A stretch of 64,000 nt of DNA from Helianthus annuus (taxonomy: Eukaryota; Streptophyta; Magnoliopsida; Asterales; Asteraceae): the NCBI RefSeq assembly GCF_002127325.2, contig NC_035439.2, positions 140,989,901 through 141,053,900 on the forward strand, written 5' to 3'. Both the position numbers and the translations under genes were made by a program. Positions 31,018 to 42,091 of the stretch are shown here, piece by piece. Position 1 is the first letter of the stretch. Every line of letters starts with the position of its first letter. The notes beneath the pieces were generated by a model. That model had not been told where the DNA came from. It saw only the letters and a list, made by a program, of their open reading frames with translations, and searched no databases.

Positions 31018-33375
31018 ATGGGAGATACTAGTACTTCTGCTACCATGATTAGTAAGCTTGATATTGGAGACCCTTTGTACCTTCACCCTAGTGACTCTAG
31101 TACCCTAACCATTGTCAGTATAAAGTTAAAAGGAACTGAAAATTATCCTGTCTGGTCTAACGCTATGAGGCTTGCTTTAGAAGCAAAAAATAAGTATGGG
31201 TTTATTGATGGTAAATGTATAAAACCAAAAGATGATCAGGTCTTAGCAAATCAGTGGGATAGGTGTAATTCAGTTGTGATTACTTGGTTACTAAACTCTA
31301 TTTCTGAGGAGTTATTTCTGGGGCAAGTTTTTTCTAAACTTGCCTCAGAAGTCTGGACTGATTTGAGAGAGTCATTTAATAAGGTGGATGGTTCTGTTGT
31401 GTATGATTTGTATAAAAGAATAAATGGTATTTCTCAAAATGGAAGCACTGTTGCTGAATACTATAACAGGCTGACAACCATGTGGAAGCAGTTTGATGCA
31501 ATGGTGCAACTTCCTACATGTTCTTGTCAGGCTGCTAAAGATTACAATGATTTTTCCACTCTTATTAAACTAATGCAGTTTCTTATGGGGCTTGATGATG
31601 TTTATCAGCCTGTAAGAACAAACTTGTTAACAAGAGAACCATTCCCTTCAGTTAAGGTTGCTTTTTCTATAGTGTCCAGAGAGGAGTCTCATAGGCTGGC
31701 CTCAAATGGATCTAAAGGTCAAAATGTGTCGTTTGTTACTAAGTCAAATTAGTCATTTGATTCTAGGAAAAAGAATACTAGAGGTCCTAATCCTAACCTA
31801 AAATGTTCTCATTGTAATATGCTTGGTCATACGGTTGACCGGTGTTATGAGGTTATTGGATATCCACCTGGTTTTAGGAAAAGACCAGGTGGGCAGTCTT
31901 ATAGATCTAATGTGTCTAATAATAATAAAAGTAATTCTACTGTTGGGTCTTCAAATTCTGTTGGTACTGTTATGCCTTTCACTTCTGAGCAGATTTCTAA
32001 GTTGTTGAGTCTTGTTGGAGAAAGTTCTGGTGGTGAACAGGCTAAATCCAATATGGGAGGTGAGTCTTCTGTAACTTGTAGCTTTGCTACAGGTTTTGTT
32101 AGTTGTTCTAGTTCTGCTATGTTTGAGTTTGAGTATAATTGGATTGTTGATTCTGGTGCTAATCAACACATGGTCAAGTCTGATAAAGGCATGTTTGATT
32201 GGGTGGATGTGTCTGATTATAATCTGAAAGTAAGTCATCCAAATGGAACTAATGTTAAAGTGTGTAAAATTGGTAAAATAAAACTTGTTAATAATGTCAT
32301 TCTTGAAGATGTGTTTTATGTTCCTGGTTATAGTGTAAATTTGCTGTCAGTCTTTAAATTAGCTAAAGATAATAAGATAGGAGTCTTGTTTGATGAAAAT
32401 CGTTGTTTACTTCAGGATTTGAGATCCAAGAAGGTCCTGGTGACTGGTAGTCAGGACAATGGCTTATACTTTGTTGGGAAACATGGTAATTCTGTTAATG
32501 TTTGTTTGAATAGTGTGTTTAAGTCAAGTTTGTGGCATAGTAGGCTTGGCCACCCATCTGATCAGGTTCTAGCTGTTTTAAAAGGGTGTCTAGATGTTAA
32601 AACATTAGATCATGGTCCATGTGAAGTTTGCCATAAGGCAAAACAAGTGAGAGTTCCATTTCCTTTAAGTGATCATAAAACAAAAGAAATAGGTGACTTA
32701 GTTCACTTAGATGTATGGGGTCCATACAGAGTGTCTAGTAATGAAGGGTTTAAATATTTTCTAACTGTGGTTGACGATTATTCACGAACTGTATGGTGTT
32801 ATTTACTGAAAAATAAAACGGAAGTTTTTGAAAATATAACTGATTTTTATGAACTTCTCTTAACTCAGTTTAAAAAAAGAGTAAAGATTTTCAGGAGTGA
32901 TAATGGAACCGAGTTTGTAAATAATCAAATGAGTAGTTTTTTAAGAAGGAAAGGTGTTTTACATCAGACAACCTGTGCTTACACACCACAGCAAAATGGT
33001 GTGGTTGAGCGTAAGCATAGGCATCTACTTAATATAGCTAGAGCCTTGATGTTTCAGGGTGGTTTACCGCTGAGTTTTTGGTCTGATTGTGTTCTGACTG
33101 CTGTTTACCTGATTAACAGGTTACCCTCTTCTGTGTTGTTAGGTAAAAGTCCTTATGAGATAGTTTTTGGTTTTAAACCCTCTTTAATGCATCTTAGAAA
33201 CTTCGGGTGTTTGTGTTTTAGCACTGTGTTAAATGAAACAGACAAGTTTACTTATCATGCTGATAAGTGTGTATTGATTGGGTATTCTAATGTTAAGAAA
33301 GGGTATAAATTGTGGAGTCTAGATAATAAGAAGGTCTTATTTTCTAGAGATGTTAAGTTTTATGAGGATGTTTAC
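31018..33375 (+). pseudogene. Copia gag-protease-integrase, interrupted
   Basis: Starts at ATG 31018 (MGDTSTSATM). The gag core runs from about residue 30 (LKGTENYPVWSNAMRLALEA, then EVWTDLRESFNK). The first part ends in an in-frame TAG at 31750-31752. The same frame then resumes with the zinc knuckle CSHCNMLGHTVDRC, the protease site (WIVDSGANQHM), the integrase HHCC region (LWHSRLGHPS, CEVCHKAKQ) and the DDE core (LDVWGPY, VVDDYSRTVW, FRSDNGTEFV, PQQNGVVERKH). The frame is cut at 33375 by the Athila element and resumes in phase at 45327. It is therefore inactive as it stands. The TAG is the only stop seen in this half. Confidence 0.9.
33371..33375. repeat. Athila target-site duplication TTTAC (left)
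   Basis: Matches 45322-45326 across the nested element. Confidence 0.95.
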
Positions 33376-35061
33376 TGATGCGTGTTAGTGTATATATGTT
33401 TTTAGATATATATTTAAGCCCTTTTTACACTTTTAGCCAAGTTTTAAATTTATAAAACACGATATTTACTAACACTAAACACACATATGGGCAAGTGCAC
33501 CCATCGTGGACGTAGTATAGTGTTGGTAAGATACCGAGGTCGTCCAAGGACACAAGAGCTTTTAATACCGGTTTATCCTCAACGTCTAATCAAATCAAAA
33601 GGTTAGAAAAAAAATGATTTAAACTAAGAAAAATAAAAACTAACTAAATGCTAAAAAATAAAAACAGATAGACAAGATGAATCACTTGGATCCGACACGT
33701 GTATTAGTATAACCTTTGATTATTTTCGCACTTTTGCACTTGTTTAAGAGATTATCTTAGTTATTGTAGTAGGCCCCTCTTTTGAAGGCGACGTTACCCT
33801 CAACCCAGTAGTTTGAGTCAGCAAGGATACAATCCTAAAGGGTCGGATTATTGAAAGATAATGAATTAAGTTATTAATGCAAATTATGGTAGGCCCCGCT
33901 TTTGGCGGTGACGTTACCCTCGGCTAAGTAGTCTGAGTCAGCAGGGATACAGTCCTAAATAGCCGGGTTATAGTATTAATAGTAGTTAGCTTATGAGGGG
34001 GTCAAAGAGTTTGGATCCCCGCCATCCAATACCTATGGGTATTGAAGGAGATCCTACTAAATTTGACCCAGGTCTCAAGCAGGACCTCTAAACGCTGAAC
34101 AAGGGCAAGACCTTTACCAAACCGTTCCCTTAACCCCCGACCAGGTAGCCAACATACCTCCATATAGACCGTGGAGATATGAATGGTGAAAATCTTTTAT
34201 TTTATATAGACAGTAAAATAATGCCAAGACACCACGGACAAACGATAAGGAAAGATCACCTTCAACATAAGTAACTAGTTATTAAAGTCATTAATACAAA
34301 ACCAAATAAAAAGTGCAAAAGATTAAAAATAAAAAGTATTATACTAAACACTTGTCTTCACCAAGTGATGTAAGAGACTTAGGCAAACATGGCCTTGATT
34401 GTCAAGAACTCTTACGATCAATCTTGGATCCCGAGACGACTCACACACTCTACGATGGACAATGGATGATGGTGGTGGATGATGGTGTTATGGTGGTGGT
34501 GGGTGGTGGATGAGGTGTGAGAGAGGTGGTGTGCCAAGGGATGAGGGAGAATGAAACCAAGCTCCTCTATTTATAGGCTGGACAGAACGCTGGACACGGC
34601 CCCGTGTCCGCTGGACACGGCCCCGTGCCCGTCTGACACTCTCTCTCTTCATTAATTGTAATTGCGAATTACAATTAATGCGCCTGCTGTACTTTCAACA
34701 CGCCCCCGTGCCCGCTGGGCACGGCCCCGTGGTGAGCAATGGAAGCTTCTACTGGTTTGTCTTTTCTGCTGCTTCCTGGGCACGCCCCCGTGTTCGCTGG
34801 ACACGGGGCGTGTTCAGACTCTGTTTTCTTCTCTTTGTTTTGGGAGGTGCCGTTGAGGGTCCGGGCAGTCCACTTTTGTTCCTTTTCTTGTATTTATGGT
34901 AGAATTAGTGGTCTTTTTGCTTCTTTTGTGATTTTGAGCTCATTTCATCCTGAAAATACAAAAGGAAGACAAAAACACTCTTTTTCCAACATTAGTACTT
35001 AAAAAGGGTTAGTTTTATGCCTTAATTGATGTGTTTTATATGTTGCATTTTACACACATCA
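33376..35061 (-). repeat. Athila 3' LTR
   Basis: 1,686 bp. It contains an internal duplication of about 120 bp ('GACGTTACCCTC' with 'GAGTCAGCA', at about 33770 and 33889), a - strand TATA box (TATAAATAG, at 34567-34575) and six CACG-N4-CGTG dyads just upstream of that box (34592-34815). Frames inside it are shadows. Confidence 0.95.
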
Positions 35062-35102
35062 AATACCCCCACACTTGAACTTTTGCTTGTCCTCAAGCAA
35101 AA
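35062..35102 (-). promoter_or_regulatory. Athila polypurine tract with upstream AGGA-loop hairpin (copy A)
   Basis: On - the order is hairpin, spacer, then GTGTGGGGG and TATT directly before the 3' LTR. The stem is a perfect 9 bp (35081-35089 with 35094-35102; TTTTGCTTG against CAAGCAAAA) around the loop AGGA (TCCT on +). The G5 run is 35066-35070. The G-rich tract adjoining the LTR is the plus-strand primer site; the hairpin has no assigned role. Confidence 0.8.
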
Positions 35103-36340
35103 CTCTTTTAATGTGGCTTACACTCCCAAATGGAATAGGTAGAAGAGAAGTTTTTAGCTTGTCCTAGAGTGTCGGGAATCCAAGGTTTTTATAGGTTTTA
35201 TTTTTATTTTATTTACAATCCTATTCGTTATGATTTATTTTGAACTTTTCATAAGATAAACTACTTATTTTGGTATAACATGCCTTATTAAAATTCTATT
35301 TATATACAAGTTCACATACCTCACGGGAGATCACTCAACACTCGGCCGAAGGTGTATATTTAAGTGAATCGCTCGAGAGCGGCACGGGCTTACGTTTTCC
35401 ATAGGCTTGCCAAGCGATCAATCCTCCTCCTTTTTAACTTTTTACCTTTGTAAATATCAAGAGGACTTTTGGGGTGAAGGCTTGGGTTTAAAGGTGGGTG
35501 GTTGGTTAGTGGTTAGTAAAAAGGGCGAAAATCGTAACAAGTGTCGGTTTTCATAAAATATCTTATTTTTAGTGACATTTATTTTTGAAGTATTTCTCCA
35601 AACAAGCTTTTGTAGCTTTTGTTTGTTTTTGACTTCATTATTCATATATTTTTTTTTTTCGTCACATAGAGGGTATGTTTATGAAAAACCGAGCTTGTTA
35701 CTAAAATAAAGGTGAAAAAATGAAAAAGGTTTTTTGGTGGGTAAAAAAAAAATTAGTTTTGGGGGTAATGAAATGAAAGGTTTAGGCTCAAAGGGGTTTT
35801 TCTAGGGGGATTTTGGGTAGGTAAAAAAATGAAAAATAATGGTTTTGAAAGAAAAATAGTTAGTCCTAATGCCTCCATCATTTACTTACTTGGGTTTAAG
35901 TTGGTAAGGACCTGGAATGTATCGTCGTGGCAAGTTCTAGATTTGTAAAGACCGAGCGGCTATTCACACAAGAAACGAAAAATGAGCATTTAATCTAAAT
36001 ATGTGTATTTTTATGCTCAATAAAGGCTCAAAACTCACTTTTGTGGGAATGGGTTTTTAATGTGACCAAGCATATATAATCGAATTTTTAACTAGACTTG
36101 TTATACCGTTTCATAATTTTCTTATGTTAGTTCTTTTTATCACGACGCTATCGGTTGTAAAATAAAAAAAATATAACCCTTTTATAACTTGTTATTCCCA
36201 ACTTAAACTAAGACAAGTAAATAAAAAAAATGAAAAAGTTTTTTTTTTTTTTTTTTTTGAAAAAATTTGGGGTGTTTAGCGGTTTCAATAGAGTTTTGTG
36301 TAAGGCTTGTTTTAGGATTTTGCAAAATTTCAAGGTTTTA

Positions 36341-36385
36341 GCATTCCCCCCCACACTTAAATTACACATTGTCCTCAATGTGTCC
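36341..36385 (-). promoter_or_regulatory. Second AGGA-loop hairpin plus G-rich tract (copy B)
   Basis: An 8-bp stem (ACACATTG against CAATGTGT, 36364-36371 with 36376-36383) surrounds the same AGGA loop. An 11-nt spacer follows on -, then GTGTGGGGGGG (G7 run, C on + at 36346-36352). It sits about 1.28 kb upstream of copy A and could act as a second polypurine tract. Confidence 0.7.
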
Positions 36386-36454
36386 AAAAATAAAGTTTTT
36401 GGTTGATTAGAATATGTAAAAGTGTATTTAAAAACAAAGATTTGTGTTACTGGC

Positions 36455-36655
36455 GCTCTGGACACGGCCCCGTGTCCATTGGACACGGCCCCGTGGTGAA
36501 CTGCCAGTAGCGAAAAACTTACAGAGGGTGGACACGGGGGCGTGTTGGGTGAACACGGCCACGTGTCTGGCAAAAATCTGCAGGTCAGTAGCCAAACAGC
36601 AGAACTGGGAGATGGGCACGGGGGCGTGTCGGCTGGACACGTCCCCGTGTGGACA
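36455..36655. repeat. Cluster of six CACG-N4-CGTG dyads
   Basis: Six copies around 36460, 36481, 36529, 36551, 36614 and 36635, with centres GCCC, GGGG, GCCA and TCCC. They lie in the 3' non-coding part between the env-like ORF and hairpin copy B. Confidence 0.9.
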
Positions 36656-36975
36656 GTCTGTTAGCCACAAAAATAGGTTTTTCCCCCGGTTTCTTCATCC
36701 TAGGGCTGCAAGTGCCAATGTTTAGCACTCTAACCCTTGCATTGCACCTGTTCAATCATTCAATACCATCCAACCAAGCACAAACCATCCTAATCTTACC
36801 ATTGTCAAATATTATCCAAACATAAAGTAAAAACAAAATAAAGATAAAAAGAAAAGAGTTAAGGAAAGTAAATTGTTTGACAAATGGCACGCAGGCCATG
36901 AATTGTTCGATGGATAAGAAGGGTAATCAAACCTGTGGGCTCATCACCAGCTAGCCCCTTGTTCCTCCCAGCCTC

Positions 36976-38118
36976 CTACTCCATATCTTCATCACTATCT
37001 CCACCTCCGCCTCCCTGCCTTGCCATGTACTCCCGGATGCTACCGATATCATCTTGTATATCGTTAACGTTGCGTTCGATAGCTCCAACCCGGTGGTGTG
37101 TGTTGTTGGCGAGGTTGTAGGTGTTCCTTGAGCACATGAGGTTTTCCTGCAAAAGATCATGTAAACTTTGAAAGTTAGGAAAACCGCCTCCTTGAGAGGA
37201 GGATTGACCCGGATCGCCTTGGGGAGGGTATTGATAATGTGGAGGTGGTGCATGAAGAACTAGAGCCTCTTGCGGGTTCCATGCGTAGCCCTGTGTCCTC
37301 TGAAAGCTCACCGTCCCGTCCTCCGCTTCATAGAGCAAGTTCATGGCTCGGCAGATATGATAATCAACCCGTCCCGACCATGGACTCCTTTCGAAGGACT
37401 TCGGGATGTTCGTGAAGTGCTTGAAAAGGCGGTACACCCATCCCCCGAAGAAGATTGGTGTAGGAGCAGAGGCAAGGCGGTTCAAGTGCATGTTCCGCAG
37501 TAGGAGGTAAGGAACATCGAGAGGCTTCCGGTTGTGGATGCAGTGAAGGACAACCAAATCTTTTAACCCAACAACGCCACTACTGTCATGGCGTTGGCTC
37601 AGCGAGTACGTGAGGAGCCTGTGGATGTAGCGGTATAACGGGTCCCTCAGCTTGGTGCTCTTTGTGCTGCTTGGGTTGTAGATCCCTTCACCGATTTGAG
37701 CCCATGCGGCTTGGCGTTCAGTTGCGTCCAAGTCTCGCAATCCCCCGGTATTCTCTTCATTCCCCGCTTCTTCATCTCTGTACAGCCCAATGATGGATCC
37801 GAACTGCGCCATGGAGGTTCTATAGGTCGTTCCTCCACATCGAAATTCGACCGCTTCGTGATCAAACGGTTCGCATCTCGAGTTGAAGACGAACGTACTA
37901 TAGAACTCCATTGTGCATTGATGGACCGACCGAAGTCGGGCAGTCAATGCGACGTGCAGTGGACCCGTCACTATGTTGTTGAAGCGGTCCAGTTGGTTTA
38001 CCATTGTCAGCAAATCAGTACATGCCCGCCTTGGATACTCTTCGGGCCTTGTTTGTAGGACCTCGTAGCGAGCCCTGGCGTCAAGTTCGCTGGCATTAAA
38101 CCGTGTGAATTTAGACAT
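36976..38118 (-). CDS. Athila env-like / ORF-1-family protein
   Basis: An intact frame of about 380 residues, starting at ATG 38118 (MSKFTRFNASELDARARYEV). Its place, after pol and before the 3' LTR, and internal motifs such as AQFGSIIGLYRDEE and RYIHRLLTYSLSQRHDSSG fit the ATHILA ORF-1 (env-position) family. No signal peptide or strong transmembrane segment is visible, so an envelope function is not supported by sequence. The C-terminus is Q/G/P-rich, then a heptad-like stretch (VGAIERNVNDIQDDIGSI), and ends in GGGGGDSDEDME. A consensus 3' splice site (CTGTATTCTTTTCAG) ends one base before the ATG, so it may be translated from a spliced RNA. Confidence 0.75.
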   Translation of the reverse strand: MSKFTRFNASELDARARYEVLQTRPEEYPRRACTDLLTMVNQLDRFNNIVTGPLHVALTARLRSVHQCTMEFYSTFVFNSRCEPFDHEAVEFRCGGTTYRTSMAQFGSIIGLYRDEEAGNEENTGGLRDLDATERQAAWAQIGEGIYNPSSTKSTKLRDPLYRYIHRLLTYSLSQRHDSSGVVGLKDLVVLHCIHNRKPLDVPYLLLRNMHLNRLASAPTPIFFGGWVYRLFKHFTNIPKSFERSPWSGRVDYHICRAMNLLYEAEDGTVSFQRTQGYAWNPQEALVLHAPPPHYQYPPQGDPGQSSSQGGGFPNFQSLHDLLQENLMCSRNTYNLANNTHHRVGAIERNVNDIQDDIGSIREYMARQGGGGGDSDEDME

Positions 38119-38909
38119 CTGAAAAGAATACAGCAAAAGTTAGTGCGAAACATGGAAATTCAGGTTGAAAACTGCAAACAGTGGGCTGGACACGGCCCCG
38201 TGTTCAGCGGACACGGCCCCGTGTCCAGGCGTCTGTAACACCTAATTTTCATTTTTTCGTCCCGGTTTCGAAAACCTGAAAATTTTTAGCCTAGTAGCAG
38301 CGGTTTCCCCCGAAAATGAAACCCTAAGTGTCATTTTTCCAAAATCAAACCATTTACCCTTTCAATTTTGTGTTTTTCGGTTCAAGAACAAGGGTTTGTG
38401 TTTTTAGTTGGAAATCGGACAAATCTATCAACAATACATGTATATTTACTTCCTACTACTCTACTCTAAACTACTACTAACAATTTTCATCAAAAATTTT
38501 TGAGTTCGATCCGGATGAACATGAAGAACCCTAGATTTCCCCCAATTTTTGATGTTTTAACTACATGCAAGTAACTAATCTAACTACTAAGAAGGATAGA
38601 ATCATACCTTGATGTCGTTAGGTTCGGTGGTGACGTTCGAAATCTGCAGAAAATCGCCTCTAACCAGAGAGTTTTCGGCGAAACGGGGCGTGTGGAATGG
38701 TGTAACTGATAGAAAAAGAGGGTTTTATCCCGACAGTCGCCTCGACACGGCCCCGTGCCCAGCGGACACGGCCCCGTGCCGGGTGAAGTTTTTAAATTTT
38801 TTTTTTTTTTTTTTACGTGTTCGTGTGCATGCCCCTTATTTCCGAAAAATGGTTAGATGATTTTTCCGGTTTTGAACGTATACTTACCTGTAACATGTCG
38901 GGTATGAGT
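38119..38909 (-). other. pol-env interval with candidate splice sites
   Basis: On - the interval holds a near-consensus donor CAG|GTAAGTATACG just after pol (junction 38888/38887) and an acceptor TTTTCTGCAG ending at 38644. Next come a 36-nt potential exon (38643-38608) with donor AAG|GTATGA, and the acceptor CAG|ATG at 38119. Two pairs of CACG-N4-CGTG dyads (38188-38226 and 38743-38780) lie inside the two predicted introns. Confidence 0.5.
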
Positions 38910-41900
38910 TTATTCGTTGACCGTTTGAAGTGCGATTTCCTCTTCCTCATCCTCAATGGATCCTCTGTAGAGTTTCAGCCGTTGGCCATTGACTTTAAAT
39001 GGTGTCCCATTTCGAGTTTTAATTTCTACTGCACCGTGTGGAAAAACATGGGTGACTGAAAAAGGTCCCGACCACCTAGACTTTAACTTACCAGGAAACA
39101 ATCGAAGTCGCGAATTAAACAATAGAACTTGGTCTCCAACCCGAAATTCATTAGATTTAATATATTTATCATGCAAATTTTTCATTCTTTCTTTATAAAT
39201 TTCGGAGTTAGAATATGCATAATTCCTAAGTTCTTCTAATTCGTTTATTTGACAAAATCGATTTTTACCGGCAACTTCTAAGTCTAAGTTTACGTTTTTT
39301 ATTGCCCAGTAGGCTTTGTGAGCGATTTCTACTGGCAAGTGACAACTTTTTCCATAGACGAGTTTATATGGGGTTGTGCCTATAGTAGTTTTATAAGCGG
39401 TTCGAAAAGCCCATAAAGCGTCGTCTAGTTTGTCGGCCCATTCTTTTTTATTTATTCCTACGGTTTTCTCAAGTATTCGTTTTAAACCTCGATTAGTCAC
39501 TTCGGCTTGCCCATTTGTTTGAGGATGATATGCTGTTGAGACCCGGTGATAGACCCCATACCTTGTTAATATTTTTTCGAGTTGATGATTGCAAAAATGG
39601 GTACCTCTATCACTTATTAATGCCTTTGGTGTCCCGAAACGAGAGAACAACTTTTTCAGGAATTTTACCACTACTCTTCCATCATTTGTTGGAAGAGCCT
39701 CGGCCTCGGCCCATTTAGACAAGTAATCGACTGCCACAAGTATATATTTGTTTCCCTTTGAAGGTGGGAAGGGTCCCATGAAATCGAGTCCCCACACATC
39801 AAAGATTTCACAAACGAGAATGCCATTTTGAGGCATTTCGTTTTTGGAAGAAATATTACCTGATCTTTGGCAGGCATCACATGTCTTTACAAGGTTTTGT
39901 GCATCCTTGTAAATGGTCGGCCAGTAGAATCCCGAATCAAATACCTTTCTTGCGGTACTTGCGGCACCATGATGTCCTCCGTATGGACCTTCATGACAAT
40001 GACGGAGTATTCTTCGTGCTTCATTACCATGGACACACCTTCGGATGAGTTGGTCGGCACACATTTTGAAAAGATAGGGGTCTTCCCAAAAGTAATGCTT
40101 TACATCAGCAAAGAACTTTTTTCTTTGATGATGTGGCCATCCTTTGGTGACTATACCACTGGCTAAGAAATTAGCGTAGTCGGCATACCATGGTTCTTGT
40201 CTGCTTTCCATCATTTCCAGGGACTCCGTGGGAAATTTTTCGTTGATTTGCTCGTCCCTGGTTGTCTCCAAAGCTGGGTCTTCTAAGCGTGAGAGATGAT
40301 CTGCAGCAGTGTTTTCTGCTCCTCTTTTATCCTTGATTTCAATGTCGAATTCTTGGAGGAGTAGAATCCACCTTATCAAACGGGGTTTTGCGTCTTGCTT
40401 CTTGAAGAGGTACCTGATGGCTGCATGGTCTGTATAAACTATCGTTTTAGAAAGAACAAGATAAGAACGAAATTTATCAAAAGCAAATACCACCGCTAGT
40501 AACTCTTTCTCAGTAGTTGTATAATTTTCTTGTGCATCATTTAGAGTTTTACTAGCATAATAAATTGGGTGGAAATGTTTTTCTTTTCTTTGTCCCAAGA
40601 CTGCTCCAACAGCAAAGTCGCTTGCATCGCACATGATTTCGAAAGGAAATTTCCAATCTGGCGCTATCATGATAGGTGCATTGACTAGCATTTCCTTGAG
40701 GGTTAGAAATGCTTGATTGCATTCCTTGTTAAAGATGAAGGGTGCATCTTTTTCAAGCAATTTTGGTAGAGGTCTTGAAATTTTCGAAAAGTCCTTGATA
40801 AACCTTCTATAGAATCCGGCATGCCCTAGGAAACTTCTGATGGCTCGCACGGAGGATGGAGGAGGTAATCGAGAAATAGTCTCTATTTTTGCTCGATCAA
40901 CTTCCATTCCTTCGCTTGAGATTTTATGCCCGAGTACTATTCCCTCTGTTACCATGAAATGGCATTTTTCCCAGTTAAGGGCGAGGTTAGTTTCCTCACA
41001 TCGGGATAGCATTCGTTCAAGATTATCGAGGCATTGATCATATGAGTCTCCAAAGATGGAAAAGTCATCCATGAAGACTTCCATGGTTTTTTCAATCATA
41101 TCATGGAAAATGGCGACCATACAATGTTGGAATGTTGCAGGTGCATTACATAGACCGAATGGCATGCGTCGATATGCAAAAGTTCCGTAGGGGCATGTGA
41201 AAGTTGTTTTCTCTTGGTCTTCTGGTGCTATCGGTATTTGGAAGTAACCTGAAAAACCATCTAAGAAACAATAAAATTTATGACCGGATAATCTTTCTAA
41301 CATTTGATCAATGAAGGGTAAAGGAAAGTGGTCTTTCCTTGTTGCTTCATTTAATCTCCTATAATCTATACAGACTCTCCATCCTGTGACGGTTCTTGTG
41401 GGTATTAATTCATTTTTCTCGTTAGTTATTACCGTCATACCTCCTTTCTTTGGGACTACTTGGACGGGACTTACCCACGGGCTATCGGAGATAGGGTAGA
41501 TTAGTCCGGCGTCGAGTAGTTTGATGACTTCATTTTTAACCACTTCCTGAACATTGGGGTTCACTCTTCGTTGTGGTTGAATCACCGTTTTGTAGTCATC
41601 ATTCATTAAAATTTTGTGCGTGCACATGGAAGGACTTATTCCTTTAATATCTACAAGCTTCCAAGCGATCGCATTTTTGTGTTTTTTAAGTAGGTTAACT
41701 AATTTTTCTTTTTCTATGCTAGTTAATTTAGACGAAATAATTACAGGTAAACTACCATCTTTGCCTAGAAAAGCATATTCCAAACCTTTAGGGAGTTCTT
41801 TGAGCTCAATGGGTGGGTCTTTAGGAGACACCTTATTTTGTGGCTCGTCTAGATCAAGAACTTTAAAAGTTTGTTCTATGGCTACCTCTTCATCGACAAA

Positions 41901-42089
41901 GTGGTCTTCTTCGTCGGTTGTATCGGGTGGCTCAGCTTCATCTTCAATTAGGGGGTCATTATTGCCAAAAGGATATTTCATTGAGCGCTCAAGATCTATG
42001 CTCCTTTTGAATGCCCCTAATTGAAGAGGTAGATTGTTGAATTTCCGGTTTTTCAAAGCTTTGTGAGTTTGTACAAAAGGTTTTCCCAA
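38910..42089 (-). CDS. Athila pol: RT, RNase H, integrase
   Basis: One long open frame (about 1,059 residues) begins just after a frame break at the protease/pol border. Near the N-terminus is [12 protein letters not shown], the end of the protease-linked region. RT follows ([62 protein letters not shown] with the YxDD-type core as FMDD). RNase H comes next ([39 protein letters not shown]). Integrase closes it ([58 protein letters not shown]). The C-terminus ends in a gypsy integrase tail without a chromodomain. The frame has no internal stop. An ATG is not required if translation continues from the upstream ORF by a frameshift. Confidence 0.92.
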   Translation of the reverse strand: MGKPFVQTHKALKNRKFNNLPLQLGAFKRSIDLERSMKYPFGNNDPLIEDEAEPPDTTDEEDHFVDEEVAIEQTFKVLDLDEPQNKVSPKDPPIELKELPKGLEYAFLGKDGSLPVIISSKLTSIEKEKLVNLLKKHKNAIAWKLVDIKGISPSMCTHKILMNDDYKTVIQPQRRVNPNVQEVVKNEVIKLLDAGLIYPISDSPWVSPVQVVPKKGGMTVITNEKNELIPTRTVTGWRVCIDYRRLNEATRKDHFPLPFIDQMLERLSGHKFYCFLDGFSGYFQIPIAPEDQEKTTFTCPYGTFAYRRMPFGLCNAPATFQHCMVAIFHDMIEKTMEVFMDDFSIFGDSYDQCLDNLERMLSRCEETNLALNWEKCHFMVTEGIVLGHKISSEGMEVDRAKIETISRLPPPSSVRAIRSFLGHAGFYRRFIKDFSKISRPLPKLLEKDAPFIFNKECNQAFLTLKEMLVNAPIMIAPDWKFPFEIMCDASDFAVGAVLGQRKEKHFHPIYYASKTLNDAQENYTTTEKELLAVVFAFDKFRSYLVLSKTIVYTDHAAIRYLFKKQDAKPRLIRWILLLQEFDIEIKDKRGAENTAADHLSRLEDPALETTRDEQINEKFPTESLEMMESRQEPWYADYANFLASGIVTKGWPHHQRKKFFADVKHYFWEDPYLFKMCADQLIRRCVHGNEARRILRHCHEGPYGGHHGAASTARKVFDSGFYWPTIYKDAQNLVKTCDACQRSGNISSKNEMPQNGILVCEIFDVWGLDFMGPFPPSKGNKYILVAVDYLSKWAEAEALPTNDGRVVVKFLKKLFSRFGTPKALISDRGTHFCNHQLEKILTRYGVYHRVSTAYHPQTNGQAEVTNRGLKRILEKTVGINKKEWADKLDDALWAFRTAYKTTIGTTPYKLVYGKSCHLPVEIAHKAYWAIKNVNLDLEVAGKNRFCQINELEELRNYAYSNSEIYKERMKNLHDKYIKSNEFRVGDQVLLFNSRLRLFPGKLKSRWSGPFSVTHVFPHGAVEIKTRNGTPFKVNGQRLKLYRGSIEDEEEEIALQTVNE

Positions 42090-42091
42090 GA

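Noticed and set aside
34313..35002. Short ORFs inside the Athila LTRs, present twice
   Set aside because: They are duplicated only because the LTRs are; no conserved domain and opposite to the element's coding strand.
36976..38118. Interpretation as a true viral envelope gene
   Set aside because: Position is env-like, but no signal peptide, transmembrane anchor or cleavage site is visible; kept as env-position/ORF-1-family only.
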